Source: Apostichopus californicus
Taxonomy: Eukaryota > Echinodermata > Holothuroidea > Aspidochirotida > Stichopodidae
Reading direction: 5' to 3'
Length of the DNA stretch: 35,571 nt
Assembly (NCBI GenBank): GCA_020650975.1
Contig: JAIPMN010007810.1
Location: 1-35,571 of the forward strand
Every line of letters begins with the position of its first letter. The stretch's first letter is position 1. Below are positions 11,629 through 22,100 of this stretch, one piece after another. The notes under the pieces were generated by a model. It worked only from the letters and a program-made list of their open reading frames with translations. It did not search any database and was not told the origin of the DNA. Position numbers and translations under genes: made by a program.

Positions 11629-12540
11629 TACGTGATCAAAAAATAATCGATAATAATAACAAATAGATAGAATCACACCAATTTTTTCGACTTGAAATGC
11701 CAAAGTCAATAAGTGTTTCCGATAACATCTGTTTCTTTGTCCTTCAGTTGAGATAGAAACAACGATTTGAAATTACCTAATTGCTCTTACTGATTGACTT
11801 TTAAATAAGGCGCAACGAGGTGAATTCCAACAGTTGCACTGTCAATTTCGTGAAGGTAGGTTCTCAAATTCTTAAATTTTTAAATATTATAAATCGTAAG
11901 AAAAAAAATATATAAACATTTTTTTGAAAAAAAGAACAAGTTTCCTTCTTATAATTCTTTTAATTTCGGTAATTCCTCATGTTTTGTAAATGCTTTTAAA
12001 ATGCTTGTAAATCCTTTTTTTGTAAATACTTTATTAATCTAAAATGTTGAAATTTTGAATATTATGACAAACGAAATGTTTACGACCATTATATCACTTT
12101 TGTATGTGTATCTAATTAAAAAAATGTATGTACTGTTGTTTAGATTCTGCTTGTTTAATTAATTACATATAAATGTCCATATTAGACGAAAACCCGTTCA
12201 ATCAAAGTAAAGGAACTTTTTGTATATTCTATCGTGCATTTATCTACAAATGAGCTGTCTTAACCCGAAGTTTAAATCAATTCCACTTCCTGGAAACATA
12301 TCTATAAAAGATATATGCTAACATGCATGTATCTACAAATGAGCTGAAAATTATTAGCTTTATTTGCTTGTTATTTTGTTCAACTATATAAACAAATTTT
12401 AAATTAATAAACTACAAACTGATTAATTTGTACCCAATGGCAACTTTCCAACGTGTAAGTATGCTTCTTGCAAATGCATATTTTCAGGAAAGTAATATCT
12501 TGAAAACAATTCTTGAGCTCTACATCACTATCTGTGTTAC
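11629..12540. other. AT-rich intergenic stretch, no gene seen
   Basis: Very AT-rich sequence between the transposon and the signal-peptide exon. The phrase 'atctacaaatgagctg' occurs twice (near 12242 and 12330), suggesting a small duplication. No domain-bearing frame is present on either strand. Confidence 0.5.
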
Positions 12541-12682
12541 AAAGTGTTAGCTGTGCTACAAATAGTTACACTTGTCAATAGAGGCATTAGACTCTTCCAT
12601 ACAGTCGTTTCTATCGATGTGCACCAAACTATTATACTTATTTCTTTTGATTTATACAGCTCGCAGACATATCAAAACCACC

Positions 12683-12735
12683 ATGAGGGGCCTGATTCTC
12701 TGTTTAGTTGTCGCTTTTGCAGCCTTTGCGGCGGG
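12683..12735 (+). CDS. candidate first exon encoding a signal peptide (orphan)
   Basis: ATG in a good context (A at -3, 'aaaaccaccATGAGG') opens MRGLILCLVVAFAAFAAG. This is a near-ideal secretory signal: a basic start, a hydrophobic core and small residues before the end. A donor 'GGTAATT' follows at 12735/12736, with the exon ending on the first base of a codon (phase 1). The lectin gene at 502-3567 also begins with a phase-1 acceptor, so this exon has the right shape to start a similar gene. No matching second exon is visible before the MRPL47 gene. The downstream 6 kb is filled with transposons, so this may be the beginning of a gene with a very long intron, or a relic. The frame is also open a little further into the intron. 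Confidence 0.4.
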
Positions 12736-13197
12736 TAATTTGCGAGTTCATACCGATATTCGATTATTTGTAATTACAGTAATTAAAGATATTAGTATGA
12801 TATTAGTAGATTAAAGTAACAACTAAAGTTATTAATCAAATCGTGTTGTGTCAGATTGAAAGATTAGCTTTAGGCAGAAATCAACAAAACGAAGCAAAAA
12901 ACATACAAACAAAAAATAAATAGAAACACACATACAAATTAAAAACAAATATATGCCGTATTTAAGTAGGAAAGTTATCTTTGCAAGATTAGTGTTATAC
13001 TTAAAAAAATATCACACTTTATCCTAATTCTTTACTAGCAGCTTTCGGTGTATTTGGACTTTCATTGTTACAAAAAATATCGAATATTACGAAATACGTT
13101 GTGTTCATATCGTGTCTTTCTAAAGAAAAAGTCAACATTTAAAACACAAGTAATTAAAGGAATGGCATTTACTCGTATATGAAGAAATAACTACACG

Positions 13198-14781
13198 CAT
13201 GGGCGGGATTACGGGGGGGCAAGAGGGGGCAGTTGCCCCCCCACTTTTTCCCAAATCTTAGTTCACTTTTTGCAGACAAATGTGCACAACCCTAATCGAA
13301 ATTATTCCCCCACAACAGCTCTATCAAATAGGCCTATTTGTTTCGAATCTAAGTCGAATTTGTGTTTAAGATCGTAACATGTATAGCATGCAGAATAACT
13401 GGAGCTGGAGCTAGCACATGGTTCGCAGCACAGGTTACGAATCCTGGAGCTAACACATTAGCGATTCAATTCTGCATGTGATGAGTCCGCGGCATGTGCT
13501 ACAGTGCTAGCTTCAGGAATTGATTTTCAACGTTGCTGCTCTACTGAATGCGTTGAATAACTTAATCCAGAGAAGCGATTTACGAAAGTCAGATTTGCAT
13601 ATTGGGTATATCAATAATTAAATTCAATACACTGACACATGACACCCCCCCCCCCCNNCCGATGTAATTTCTTTACTGCTCGAAATCACCCCTCCTTGAC
13701 TTCAGTGGCGACGAAACCGGTGGACTTGAGGGGCTTATCCCCCATGAAAAAAGTGGGGAGGGGGTAAGGTATGTTCAGCCCCAATATTTGCCAAGTGCAC
13801 CAAGAAGTGGGGACCGCGGGGAGAATTTCGAAGTGGGTGCTGAACATATTCTTGATCGATCCAGATGCACAATATACTAATACTTTTAGGGGGAAAGAAC
13901 TGTCTAGATGCGATTTATTGTTACCAAAGGTGTCATTTTTGCTGATCTAGGATTTCCTTTTTGCTTAAATTTCGACGCGCCGCGCCAACTGTGGTGCACC
14001 GCCCAAATAGTGACGTATAATTGCTTCAGTTGTACATCACCATATAAGTTCTTCTATCCGCCCTCCCTAAATTTACACACATTCATTAATGGTTTAGATG
14101 CAATTTAAAGCCTATATGGGTGTTAATTTTACCGATCTAAGGGTACCTTTCATCGAAAATTTCGACGCTCCTTGCCAACCGATGATGGCGCTCCGCTTAG
14201 ATTACGTATAACCAAGGGCGTAGGAACCGGGTGAAAAATATGGGGGCGGAAGTATCATTACAAGTCAGAAAACCCCTTTTTCATTTCTGCCCTTGGTGAT
14301 CAGATCATTTTGGCAGAAAAAATTCTCATTTGGAGCACCAAATTGCATCTAAGGCCAGATGAAAATGCAATATTATTTACAAAATGGAGTGGGTGTTGAA
14401 GTGTGCTATATTGCACCAAATTGCATCTGAGGCCACCTGGAAATGCAAAAAATTTCCAGGTGGCCTCAGATGCAATTTGTGCCACTGCGTATAACAAAAG
14501 TTGTACATCACCATCTGACCATATGTTCTACTATCAATCCTCTTCAAATTTTTAAACAATAATTAACTATCTAGATACAAATTGCAGACATGAGATCCAC
14601 ATTTCAAGGAGGGGTACATGCAGCTTAGAGCACTCGGGAAGTGCCGTTTCCGGCCATCTGGAGGGTTTGTAAAGCCACAAAATTTCTTGTACGCTCCGCG
14701 CCAACCGATGGTGGCGCTCCGCTTAGATAGTCTTGCTGGCAGGTGTGCCCCCCCACTTTCACAACTCAAATCCCGCCCCTG
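13198..14781. mobile_element. hAT-like non-autonomous DNA transposon, 1.6 kb
   Basis: The ends are inverted: the left reads CATGGGCGGGATT and the right, reversed, reads CAGGGGCGGGATT (12 of 13). CAGGGG-type ends fit hAT-family MITEs, but the 8-base flanks (actacacg / catacatt) match only partly, so the target duplication is not proven. Just inside, C-run/G-run blocks form a strong inverted repeat (13212-13250). The interior contains diverged internal repeats: the module 'gccaaccgatg.tggcgctccgcttaga' near 14176 and 14700 with a weaker copy near 13980, and the module 'gttgtacatcaccat' near 14030 and 14500. No transposase frame exists. Two N bases at 13657-13658 sit in a C-run. Confidence 0.55.
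14417..14479. repeat. perfect 28-bp hairpin with 7-base loop
   Basis: 14417-14444 (CAAATTGCATCTGAGG...) and 14452-14479 are exact reverse complements, separated by the loop gcaaaaa. Beyond the perfect arms the pairing continues for a few bases if one base is bulged. A diverged direct copy of the left arm lies at about 14335-14365. It sits inside the hAT-like element. Confidence 0.92.
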
Positions 14782-15342
14782 CATACATTTATAACAAATG
14801 GTTGTGCCTAAGCTTAACAGTACATGCATTATTTGCACGACAACCGAGGTGGGGGTGTGATTTAGCGTAGAAAACATGTCGTGTTATTCAACAGAAAGCC
14901 GGACGAATAATCAGGGACCAAGTTTCTTATTTCCTGGTGAAAAATTATTTAAGTTCAACACCTCACATCCCTGGCCTAACCTGTAGCATGGACACTTCGA
15001 ATTTCGGACACCTAAGCCTTAAAACACCCCAAAACTATATCTTCTGGTATAAATCACCTGAAAATATACTTGTTATGGTGGGAGAAGGGTGTTATATAAC
15101 GATACACGGCCAAACTTTCTTTCCTGCAAACTGTTTTCACGTTGTATTCCAAGAAGATTCTACGTGATTGTGGAACTGGTATTTCTTTGCTAGAGTATTG
15201 CGAATTTCGGACACACAGTCCCACAGTGTGGCGCTGGTGATAAAATTGGTGGCGCAGTTGCTCTTTCAGTAATTATAACAGACTTCATAGATCTCCGTCA
15301 TTTTATTGACAAATATGTAAGTATTTACTTGCACACGGGTCA

Positions 15343-17585
15343 CAGTGTATAAATTTAAGAAATTTCAGTGGTTGTCCCCAGGACAACCAGCTCACCAATT
15401 TTTGGTTGTCCTGCTGAAATTTTGGTCGTCCTGCAGTGGAAACATGTAAAGTAGGTTATATGTTTTTGGGATGGCCAAAGGAACTCCAATAAGGAGAAGA
15501 TACATTTCATTCAACTTCATCACTTTATTTACAACATCTTCTAACTTAGAGCCCCATATTGAAGACAGGGAACTTGGCTAGTCTAGTCTAACACAGTGAC
15601 GGAGAAAGAGAGATATATGGAGGGGACATCAAAGAGAATATCTGAGTTTGTTATGAACTGTTCCCTTGAAAATAAATAAATAACCAGTGTTGGAAAACCT
15701 TGTTCAATTTCCCACGAACACTGCCGATTTCTCGACGTAGTTCGCGCAGCGAACACAACGAGCACGCGTAGCGTGCGAGCATAATGGCGTGGGGTCCAGG
15801 GGCCCGCCTTAGTTCCCCGGTGGGGTCAAGGGGTGGAACCCCTCGTGGGGGTCCAGGGAGCGAAAGCCCTAGGAAAATTTTGGTATTTTTGCGTGTCTGG
15901 CGAATTTAAATTTGAATTTAAATTGTTACGAAACTGATGAAAATTTCAAAATGACAAGTTAGAGTACTATGTTATAAAATGAAAAAAGATTTAATCTGTC
16001 TTGCAATCTTTAAAAAGTTTAACTTACAAAATTTCCGATATTATGAAACAGACAACGTTCGGCAAAGCCCCGTTTCTAGACTGCCTAACAATGAATAGCT
16101 TGCACTATGCGTTCATCAATTTACAACTGCAGTGTTTAACCCTACTTAAATACTACGGTAGGCTACATGTGATGAATTTTCCCAGGTACCTTGCCAAACA
16201 ACTGTGAGCTCATTCCCTGTCTAACACCTGTTTGTTACTATTTTTTGGCACGTTTCCAAGGAACGTTTCATGGTCTAGAATTGATTAGGTCAGTCAGTAA
16301 AGGATCGGTAAAGTTATGCGAGAAAAGTAGGTAAAATATCCCCGTAACAGTAAGGTAAGTAACTGACTCCTCCGCATGAACAATACAATATATTCCCCAT
16401 GATACACGAGGCACAGTTCATACCATACATCATAGCACGATATCAAGGCCCCTACAGTAGCTATGGCCATCTTTATGAAAGTAAACCTTGTAATCACATG
16501 TTTTAGGCCACATGGCATGATTAACTCAATGCTTAATATTGTTTCCATGTTTTTGTAGAAAACGTTAACTTCGCAATATACAATTAGTTGTATTTTTGTA
16601 GTTACGTGAGATCCGTAACCGATGAGGTGGTTAGGCTATTTGCTATACACTTAACTATGGTAGGATATTATTTTTTCCGTACTTTTGGAAATTCTAGAAA
16701 ATACTTTCTTTTCCCCCCGCTGAACACTAGATGTGGTCCTACGGTTTATTCATAAATGGGTGTGCTAGAGCCTTGTTTACATGACATTAATTGCATTTAG
16801 CTCAATATGCCAGTTTCGCGTGAATATTTCGAAAGTTTTATGCTCGATCTTTCGTAAAATTTGAAAGGTGTACCAACTTACTTTTCTTGTTTCTAAAACT
16901 TTTCTCCTGAAATTTTCCTTTTTGTTTTTTACAGATGTACTTTTTTCCTTCGTGTTTTTTTATTATTTTTCGTCCCGTTTTTTTTTTCTCTATTTTTTGT
17001 CCCGATTTTTTTCTTCCAGCCATGCTGGATTTCTCGCTCGATCTTTCGTAAAATTTGAAAGGTGTACCAACTTACTTTTCGTACACAATTGGTCATTTCT
17101 CTACTGCTTTTCAGTGCGTCTTAGTACTGGCCAAATGTTTACTATTGTATAGTGTTCACGTAGCAGTGTGGTGGATGGGCGGGGTCTTTGCCCGTGGGGG
17201 TAAACCTGAACTCTGATTGGCCTTTGTTGTCAAACGGACGGAACAGAAAATACCATGAATCTTGAACTGAGTGGCCCATGTCAATGTGAGGGCTTGGCCT
17301 TCCTCAGGCTAATAGAACGTGCGTATACGTCTACGTATATTATTTATTAGATGAAGGTGGAGTTTGGAATGAGCTTCTTCTTATGTGAAATGTAATTTTA
17401 CGTTTTTGGTTTCACGCTTGTTTACGTGTCTTTTTCCAATTGTTTCACGGAACATTAACCAGCCTTTTCGAAAGTTTTTGGTTGTCCGCCGGGCAACCAG
17501 TAATTCACGATTTGACAAGTTTTGGTTGCCCGGCATGTAATTTGGTCGTCTCGGACGACCGGACGACCGCTAAATTTACACACTG
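15343..17585. mobile_element. 2.2-kb nested DNA transposon with 5-bp target duplication GGTCA
   Basis: The termini are inverted: CAGTGTATAAATTTA on the left and, reversed from the right, CAGTGTGTAAATTTA. They are flanked by the identical 5-mer GGTCA at 15338-15342 and 17586-17590. Next to each end are palindromic GGTTGTCC/GGACAACC blocks and 'TTTTGGTCGTCC'-like words in mirror order. CAGTG ends with a 5-bp duplication could fit the 5-bp-duplication group of hAT or a Transib-like element (left flank plus end reads CACAGTG); this is not settled. The interior includes a GC-rich patch (15735-15875, 'gggtccaggg'), T-rich sequence and a 45-bp direct repeat. No transposase was found, so it is non-autonomous. 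Confidence 0.65.
16842..17080. repeat. identical 45-bp direct repeat flanking a T-rich segment
   Basis: 16842-16886 and 17036-17080 are identical (GCTCGATCTTTCGTAAAATT...ACTTACTTTTC), separated by about 150 bases of T-rich sequence. They lie inside the nested 2.2-kb element. Open frames across this stretch are Phe/Ser-rich or Lys-rich translations of the T-runs and are not genes. Confidence 0.9.
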
Positions 17586-17720
17586 GGTCATTTTGGAGAG
17601 AAAATAACAGTAGCTTCGTACTTTTTGGTGAAATTTGACTCTTCCTGTAGGTTGTCATGGTGAAATCGTGCATTTCTTAGGGGTGTCCGAAATTCGCAGT
17701 GTTCCGAAATTCGCAATACT

Positions 17721-18987
17721 GACTATACTTATTTTAATTAAGTGATGGGTGAAATGCATGGAATACTTTAAATGATGTTGGAGGTCATACTGCAGATCAT
17801 ATCCCATTCCCTGAGCGATTTTCCTTTCCATATCCATATAGTCTTGTATATAGGAAAGGAGGCCCATTCCTCACCCGAGTTAAATTCCCATGAATTTATA
17901 AATGTGCACATACATACATATACCGACATCAGGGTTTTCACCATTAAAATAGCATATAATAGATGAAACAACATGCACTCTTGCATGTGGATGCTAAAAT
18001 AACTCGCAGCTCTCCAAATCCTCAGTCACAGCACGTATACATTAAATAACATACTTCAGTAGGTCACTTGGTAGACTGTAACAATACAAGAGTTAACATC
18101 ATGTTCATTTGATCTTCATCCAGTGCCATTCTTAATACACCGTACTGTACCTACTGTATTGTAGTGTTAAGTGTAGCACACTGTAAACATTCCAAAATAT
18201 TTTACTATTTCTTCCATTGACAGGTGGTTGAATATTGTATGTCATAACTAAAGTGACGCCTACCTTTGACCTCAGAGATACTGAATTATGATTGCCCCAC
18301 CCCCTTGCCCTCTCCCACATTGCCATTTTCGATGCAGTACTAGATAACTTATAATTTCTTGAGATAGCCGGATCTTAAAGTTTATCATTTTTGAAGAACA
18401 ATGAACTTTGACATCATTTCAACCTTAATTCTACTGAACAACTAAACAAAAGCATTTAAAGCCAAACAAGTTTGCATTTTTGTAATCCCAACCACTTCTC
18501 CATCTCATTTTCACAAAGCCCCATGAATTGGATCTAGATTTAAATACAAATATATACAGATAGAGTTGTCATTCTCTTGCCTGCACCTGCACCTGACGGA
18601 TAAGTCGCGAGGGTTGGTCCATATAAATGGCAAAAAAAGTTGATTCTCATCAGGGTACTTTTGAAGTATGGATATGTTGTTTTCTCCCACAACGTGGCAA
18701 GTGTCGTTTTGAAAAAAATTTGGGAAAGTTTATTAAGGACAAGTGTACTGTTAATCAAACTAGTCCCACAGAATGAAATGTGAATTGCTGATCATGTGTT
18801 GAAATTGTGTACTCTGGTTGGTAAAAGACTGCTCGTCTAAAAGTTAGTATTGTACATTGCATTCACCTGACTCCTGACGAATAGCCATGATGATTGAAAA
18901 TTGTCTAAAAAGTACCCTTCAAAATAATGTGTTTTCCCAACAAAGGGGAAGGGAAACCCCTCAACTTTGACACAAGTCTAATTAGTC
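17721..18987. other. intergenic stretch before MRPL47, no feature recognised
   Basis: AT-rich sequence without a domain-bearing frame on either strand. The MRPL47 promoter and first exon should be in or before this interval, but no clear TATA box, initiator or CpG-rich patch marks them. Confidence 0.4.
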
Positions 18988-19010
18988 ATGATGAATAACC
19001 ACCAGCCCCT
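18988..19010 (+). CDS. possible first coding exon of MRPL47 (weak candidate)
   Basis: ATGATGAATAACCACCAGCC followed by CT|GTAAGT ends on the second base of a codon, exactly what the phase-2 acceptor at 19134/19135 requires. The intron of 124 bases would have a strong pyrimidine tract (18 of the last 25 bases before the acceptor). It would add MMNNHQP and a split Leu codon to the mature reading. A better upstream exon may exist, so this is only a compatibility argument. Confidence 0.25.
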
Positions 19011-19134
19011 GTAAGTTAATTAGCATCTGCATGATTTTCAAACTACAGTACAAAGAAATTATGCTTCTTTATCCCAAGGACTGACTTTCTCAATTTTCTA
19101 TTTTTTAATTGTCGCATCCTTTCTTCTTATTCAG

Positions 19135-22100
19135 AGGGCAGAGACCATCTTGTGTCATTCATCAACAAAATTCTGCAAAACTTTTTGAACAAAAGACACG
19201 GCTGGTGTCAGGAGCAAGGCAGCTCCACACGTCACAGGCAAATCTGGGCTTGGAAGAGTTCTTTGGCGATCCAAAATTATGGAGTGAACCTGATATAAAG
19301 TCAGGTAGGTAACTTTTACAGTAATTTAACAACAGGGATCATTGTTTGTTGTGGACTGAGATGCCATGATCATAAATTAGATGCTATTTGTTCCCTTGTA
19401 TATCAAATTATTTCTCAGATTGCAAAATATACTCACCATTAAGACTGTTTAAATTGACAACAAATTTATTTCATTTTGGGTCGATTGCTCTTTCAAGCTT
19501 TTGCAAATGATGACTGTAACACAGTGTAATAAGTTCCCAACAAGCTACAGTACATGTCCCCCAAGCTATAGAACATGTCTCCCCCAAGCAACAGTATATG
19601 TCCCCCAAGATACAGTACATGTCCCCCAAGATACAGCATATGTCCCCCCAAACTACAGTACATGTCCCCCAAAGCAACAGCACATGTCTCCCCCAAGCTA
19701 CAGCACATGTCTCTCCCAAGATACAGTACATGTCCCTCAAGCTACAGACATGTCCCCAAAGCTACAGTATATGTCCCCCAAGCTACTGTACAGTGCATGT
19801 CCCCCCAAGCTACTGTACATTTGCCCGCAAGTCTTGACCATTTTCAAAAAATGCTCAATTACAGTTGCCACATTTTAGATGTCAGTAACTTCACTCTTTG
19901 CAGAAAATTGACCGATGGATCACTTTTGTAATGTCTAACATCTCTCTCATTATGGAATTCATACATAAATTGCAAAATAGTTACATAAAAATTTGAACAA
20001 ATGTTCAGTGTAGTCTACACATCCATTTTGTCGCTGCAAGTCTTTATGGTTTGGGAATTGGGAAGTTATCAGGTTTCTGTGCTGGTCTTTCAATGGTTTT
20101 GAAATTTACTTTGATTTCACAATGTACTGCACTGCAAGTGATGATGATTGGGGTGCTTCAGTATTTTAGAAAGTGGTCAGATCCTGCAGTACAGGAATCA
20201 GGATGTTAACTGGCAGTCCATGCAGGTAGCAGGAGAGGGTGCAACAATTTAATGCCTCTCCTTTTAACTCTCTGAGCACTCATCCAAAAGAGAACCCTTG
20301 GTATAGGCTGACCATACTCATTCATGTCCAGCATATGGATGTTTATGTTGGCATTCTATCCCTTTGAAATTACTGAACTAAACCAAATTTTATGAATCAG
20401 GATTGCTTGGTTGTCAACGAGATTAAAACTAGCAAAGTCACGTTCCCCAGAAAGTTTTCAACTCTGGATTATTGTACAAAGGTATAAATTATAAGTTAAT
20501 AAGAAGTTAAGAATACAGTATAATAACTTAAGAATGAATTTCTTTGTAAATTTTGTTTTCGTTAGATCTATTTAGAAATTTCATTTTCCTAAAGTTCATA
20601 AACTAAAGAAAAGGTGAAAGGAAATGGTAAAATGGTTGTTAACAATAACCTGGCAACTCACTGAATAACTCAACAGACAAAATTTTTATTTTCTAATTAT
20701 TGTCATGCCTGGACAACTTGTATGTTACTTGAAGGAACTGCACTGGGAATAAAATAGAAAGGAAATTTTCTCTTTGTCTTTTTTTTTGTAAAAATGGTTT
20801 CTAGTAAAACTTGGATCTATGCAGTAGCTGGTGCATCATCCTTTATGGGAATATTATTGTTTGAAATTTTTATTTCGTCATATTTTATTTCATTTAAAAA
20901 AAAAAAAAATTAATCAATTTTGGGGTCAACAGTAAAGTGTGACAAATTAAAAGCCAATTTTTGCATAGTCATGAACTGCTGTATATATATTAAGTTATTC
21001 ATTTCTCTGCATATATTCTGCATATTACTAGTATCATTTTCTTAAATTATATACTGTATACTGTAAGCCCAAATGTTTGATGAAACGTATGTATACGTTA
21101 ATTTGTGGTATATTGTATCCGGTAGTACAGTAATTTTTGTTCTCTTAAAACTAAAGTGCAGTAAATTTTATACTACAGTATATACTGTATATCCTAACAA
21201 TATTGAATTCAACTTTCACAATAATCAGAACAGTGCTGGATGCTATGAACAAAACTACAAACTAATTATATCAGTTTACCATAATTGGAATCCATATGTA
21301 ATACAAAATATATGTACTGTACAAGGGGGAGGGAAACAACGGAGGGAGGGAGGAAACAACATTGGTGGCAATTTGCATTCTGCTACACGTAATCCTAATA
21401 GGCCTTGAAACCAAGGAAAAAACTGGGCACTACAACCCACCTGAGAGAGCCAACCCCCCCCCCCCAACAGGTAAAGGGTACATATCAATCTGTAAGGAAT
21501 AGTGTTAACCATTTTGGAACACTTGGTGCACATAACAGTAAAAAGTCAGCATTTTAAAACATGCAGGACTTCCCAAAGGATAAATGAAGAATGCATATTG
21601 CAATTTAATTGCATCAGCACATAATTAATGACTTTGGTGTAAATTATGATGAATTATGTACACTCATTTTCTGCATTTATTTATTCTCCCTAATTCCAGC
21701 AGCCCCNNNNNNNNNNGCCATCTTCTTTTCTTCTTGTGCACTTTCACTGTAATACGGTTATTCAGAGTCTTTATTATCTTCTGCTTCTGTTGTTCTTTAG
21801 GAACCTTGCTCTGCTACCATGTTAACTGGCTAGTATGAATACTTTGTTAATGTCTATTCTACTGTCTATGCTAATGTCACTATACTAATGGCATACAATA
21901 AAGCCCCACCATACCTGCAGGGGAGAGAGGGAAACCAAAGGGAAATATATAAATTACTACAGACATAACACCTGTCACTCTGCCTGCCTTTCCCCACTCC
22001 TCCTCGATCCTACGCCCCTTCCCCATCCGCTATTCTGTGTTAAACTGATTTTTCTTTTTCTCTCCATCTTTGCAGGAAGAGAATGGAAAATTGAGGATCT

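Larger units (their letters stand above)
14990..17720. mobile_element. older inverted-repeat DNA element, interrupted by a nested insertion
   Basis: The word GAATTTCGGACAC occurs near 14998 and 15202 on the plus strand and in reverse complement near 17685 and, shortened, near 17704. Two inverted pairs result: 14990-15016 with 17676-17705 (GGACACT..CGAATTTCGGACACC..TAAG), and 15194-15212 with 17702-17720 (AGTATTGCGAATTTCGGA). This is typical of a DNA transposon with repeated terminal motifs; the exact ends and the superfamily are uncertain. Its own remaining sequence is about 350 bp on the left and 135 bp on the right; the rest is the nested element 15343-17585. No transposase frame is seen. 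Confidence 0.5.

Noticed and set aside
14212-14300. CCAAGGGC / GCCCTTGG pair suggesting a tiny nested MITE
   Set aside because: Only 8 bases pair and there is no flanking duplication; too weak to claim.
14937-15167. 76-residue plus-strand frame following the signal-peptide exon region
   Set aside because: It starts just before the iteron of the older inverted-repeat element and covers its left arm. No splice border or domain links it to the signal-peptide exon.
16838-17152. Phe/Ser-rich and Lys-rich frames
   Set aside because: They arise from T-runs inside the nested transposon and overlap each other on opposite strands.
19471-19931. Overlapping open frames on both strands (79-125 residues; CPPSYSTCPP, LGDMYCILGD)
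   Set aside because: Several frames are open because the ~20-bp minisatellite contains few stops. The products are pure repeat translations.
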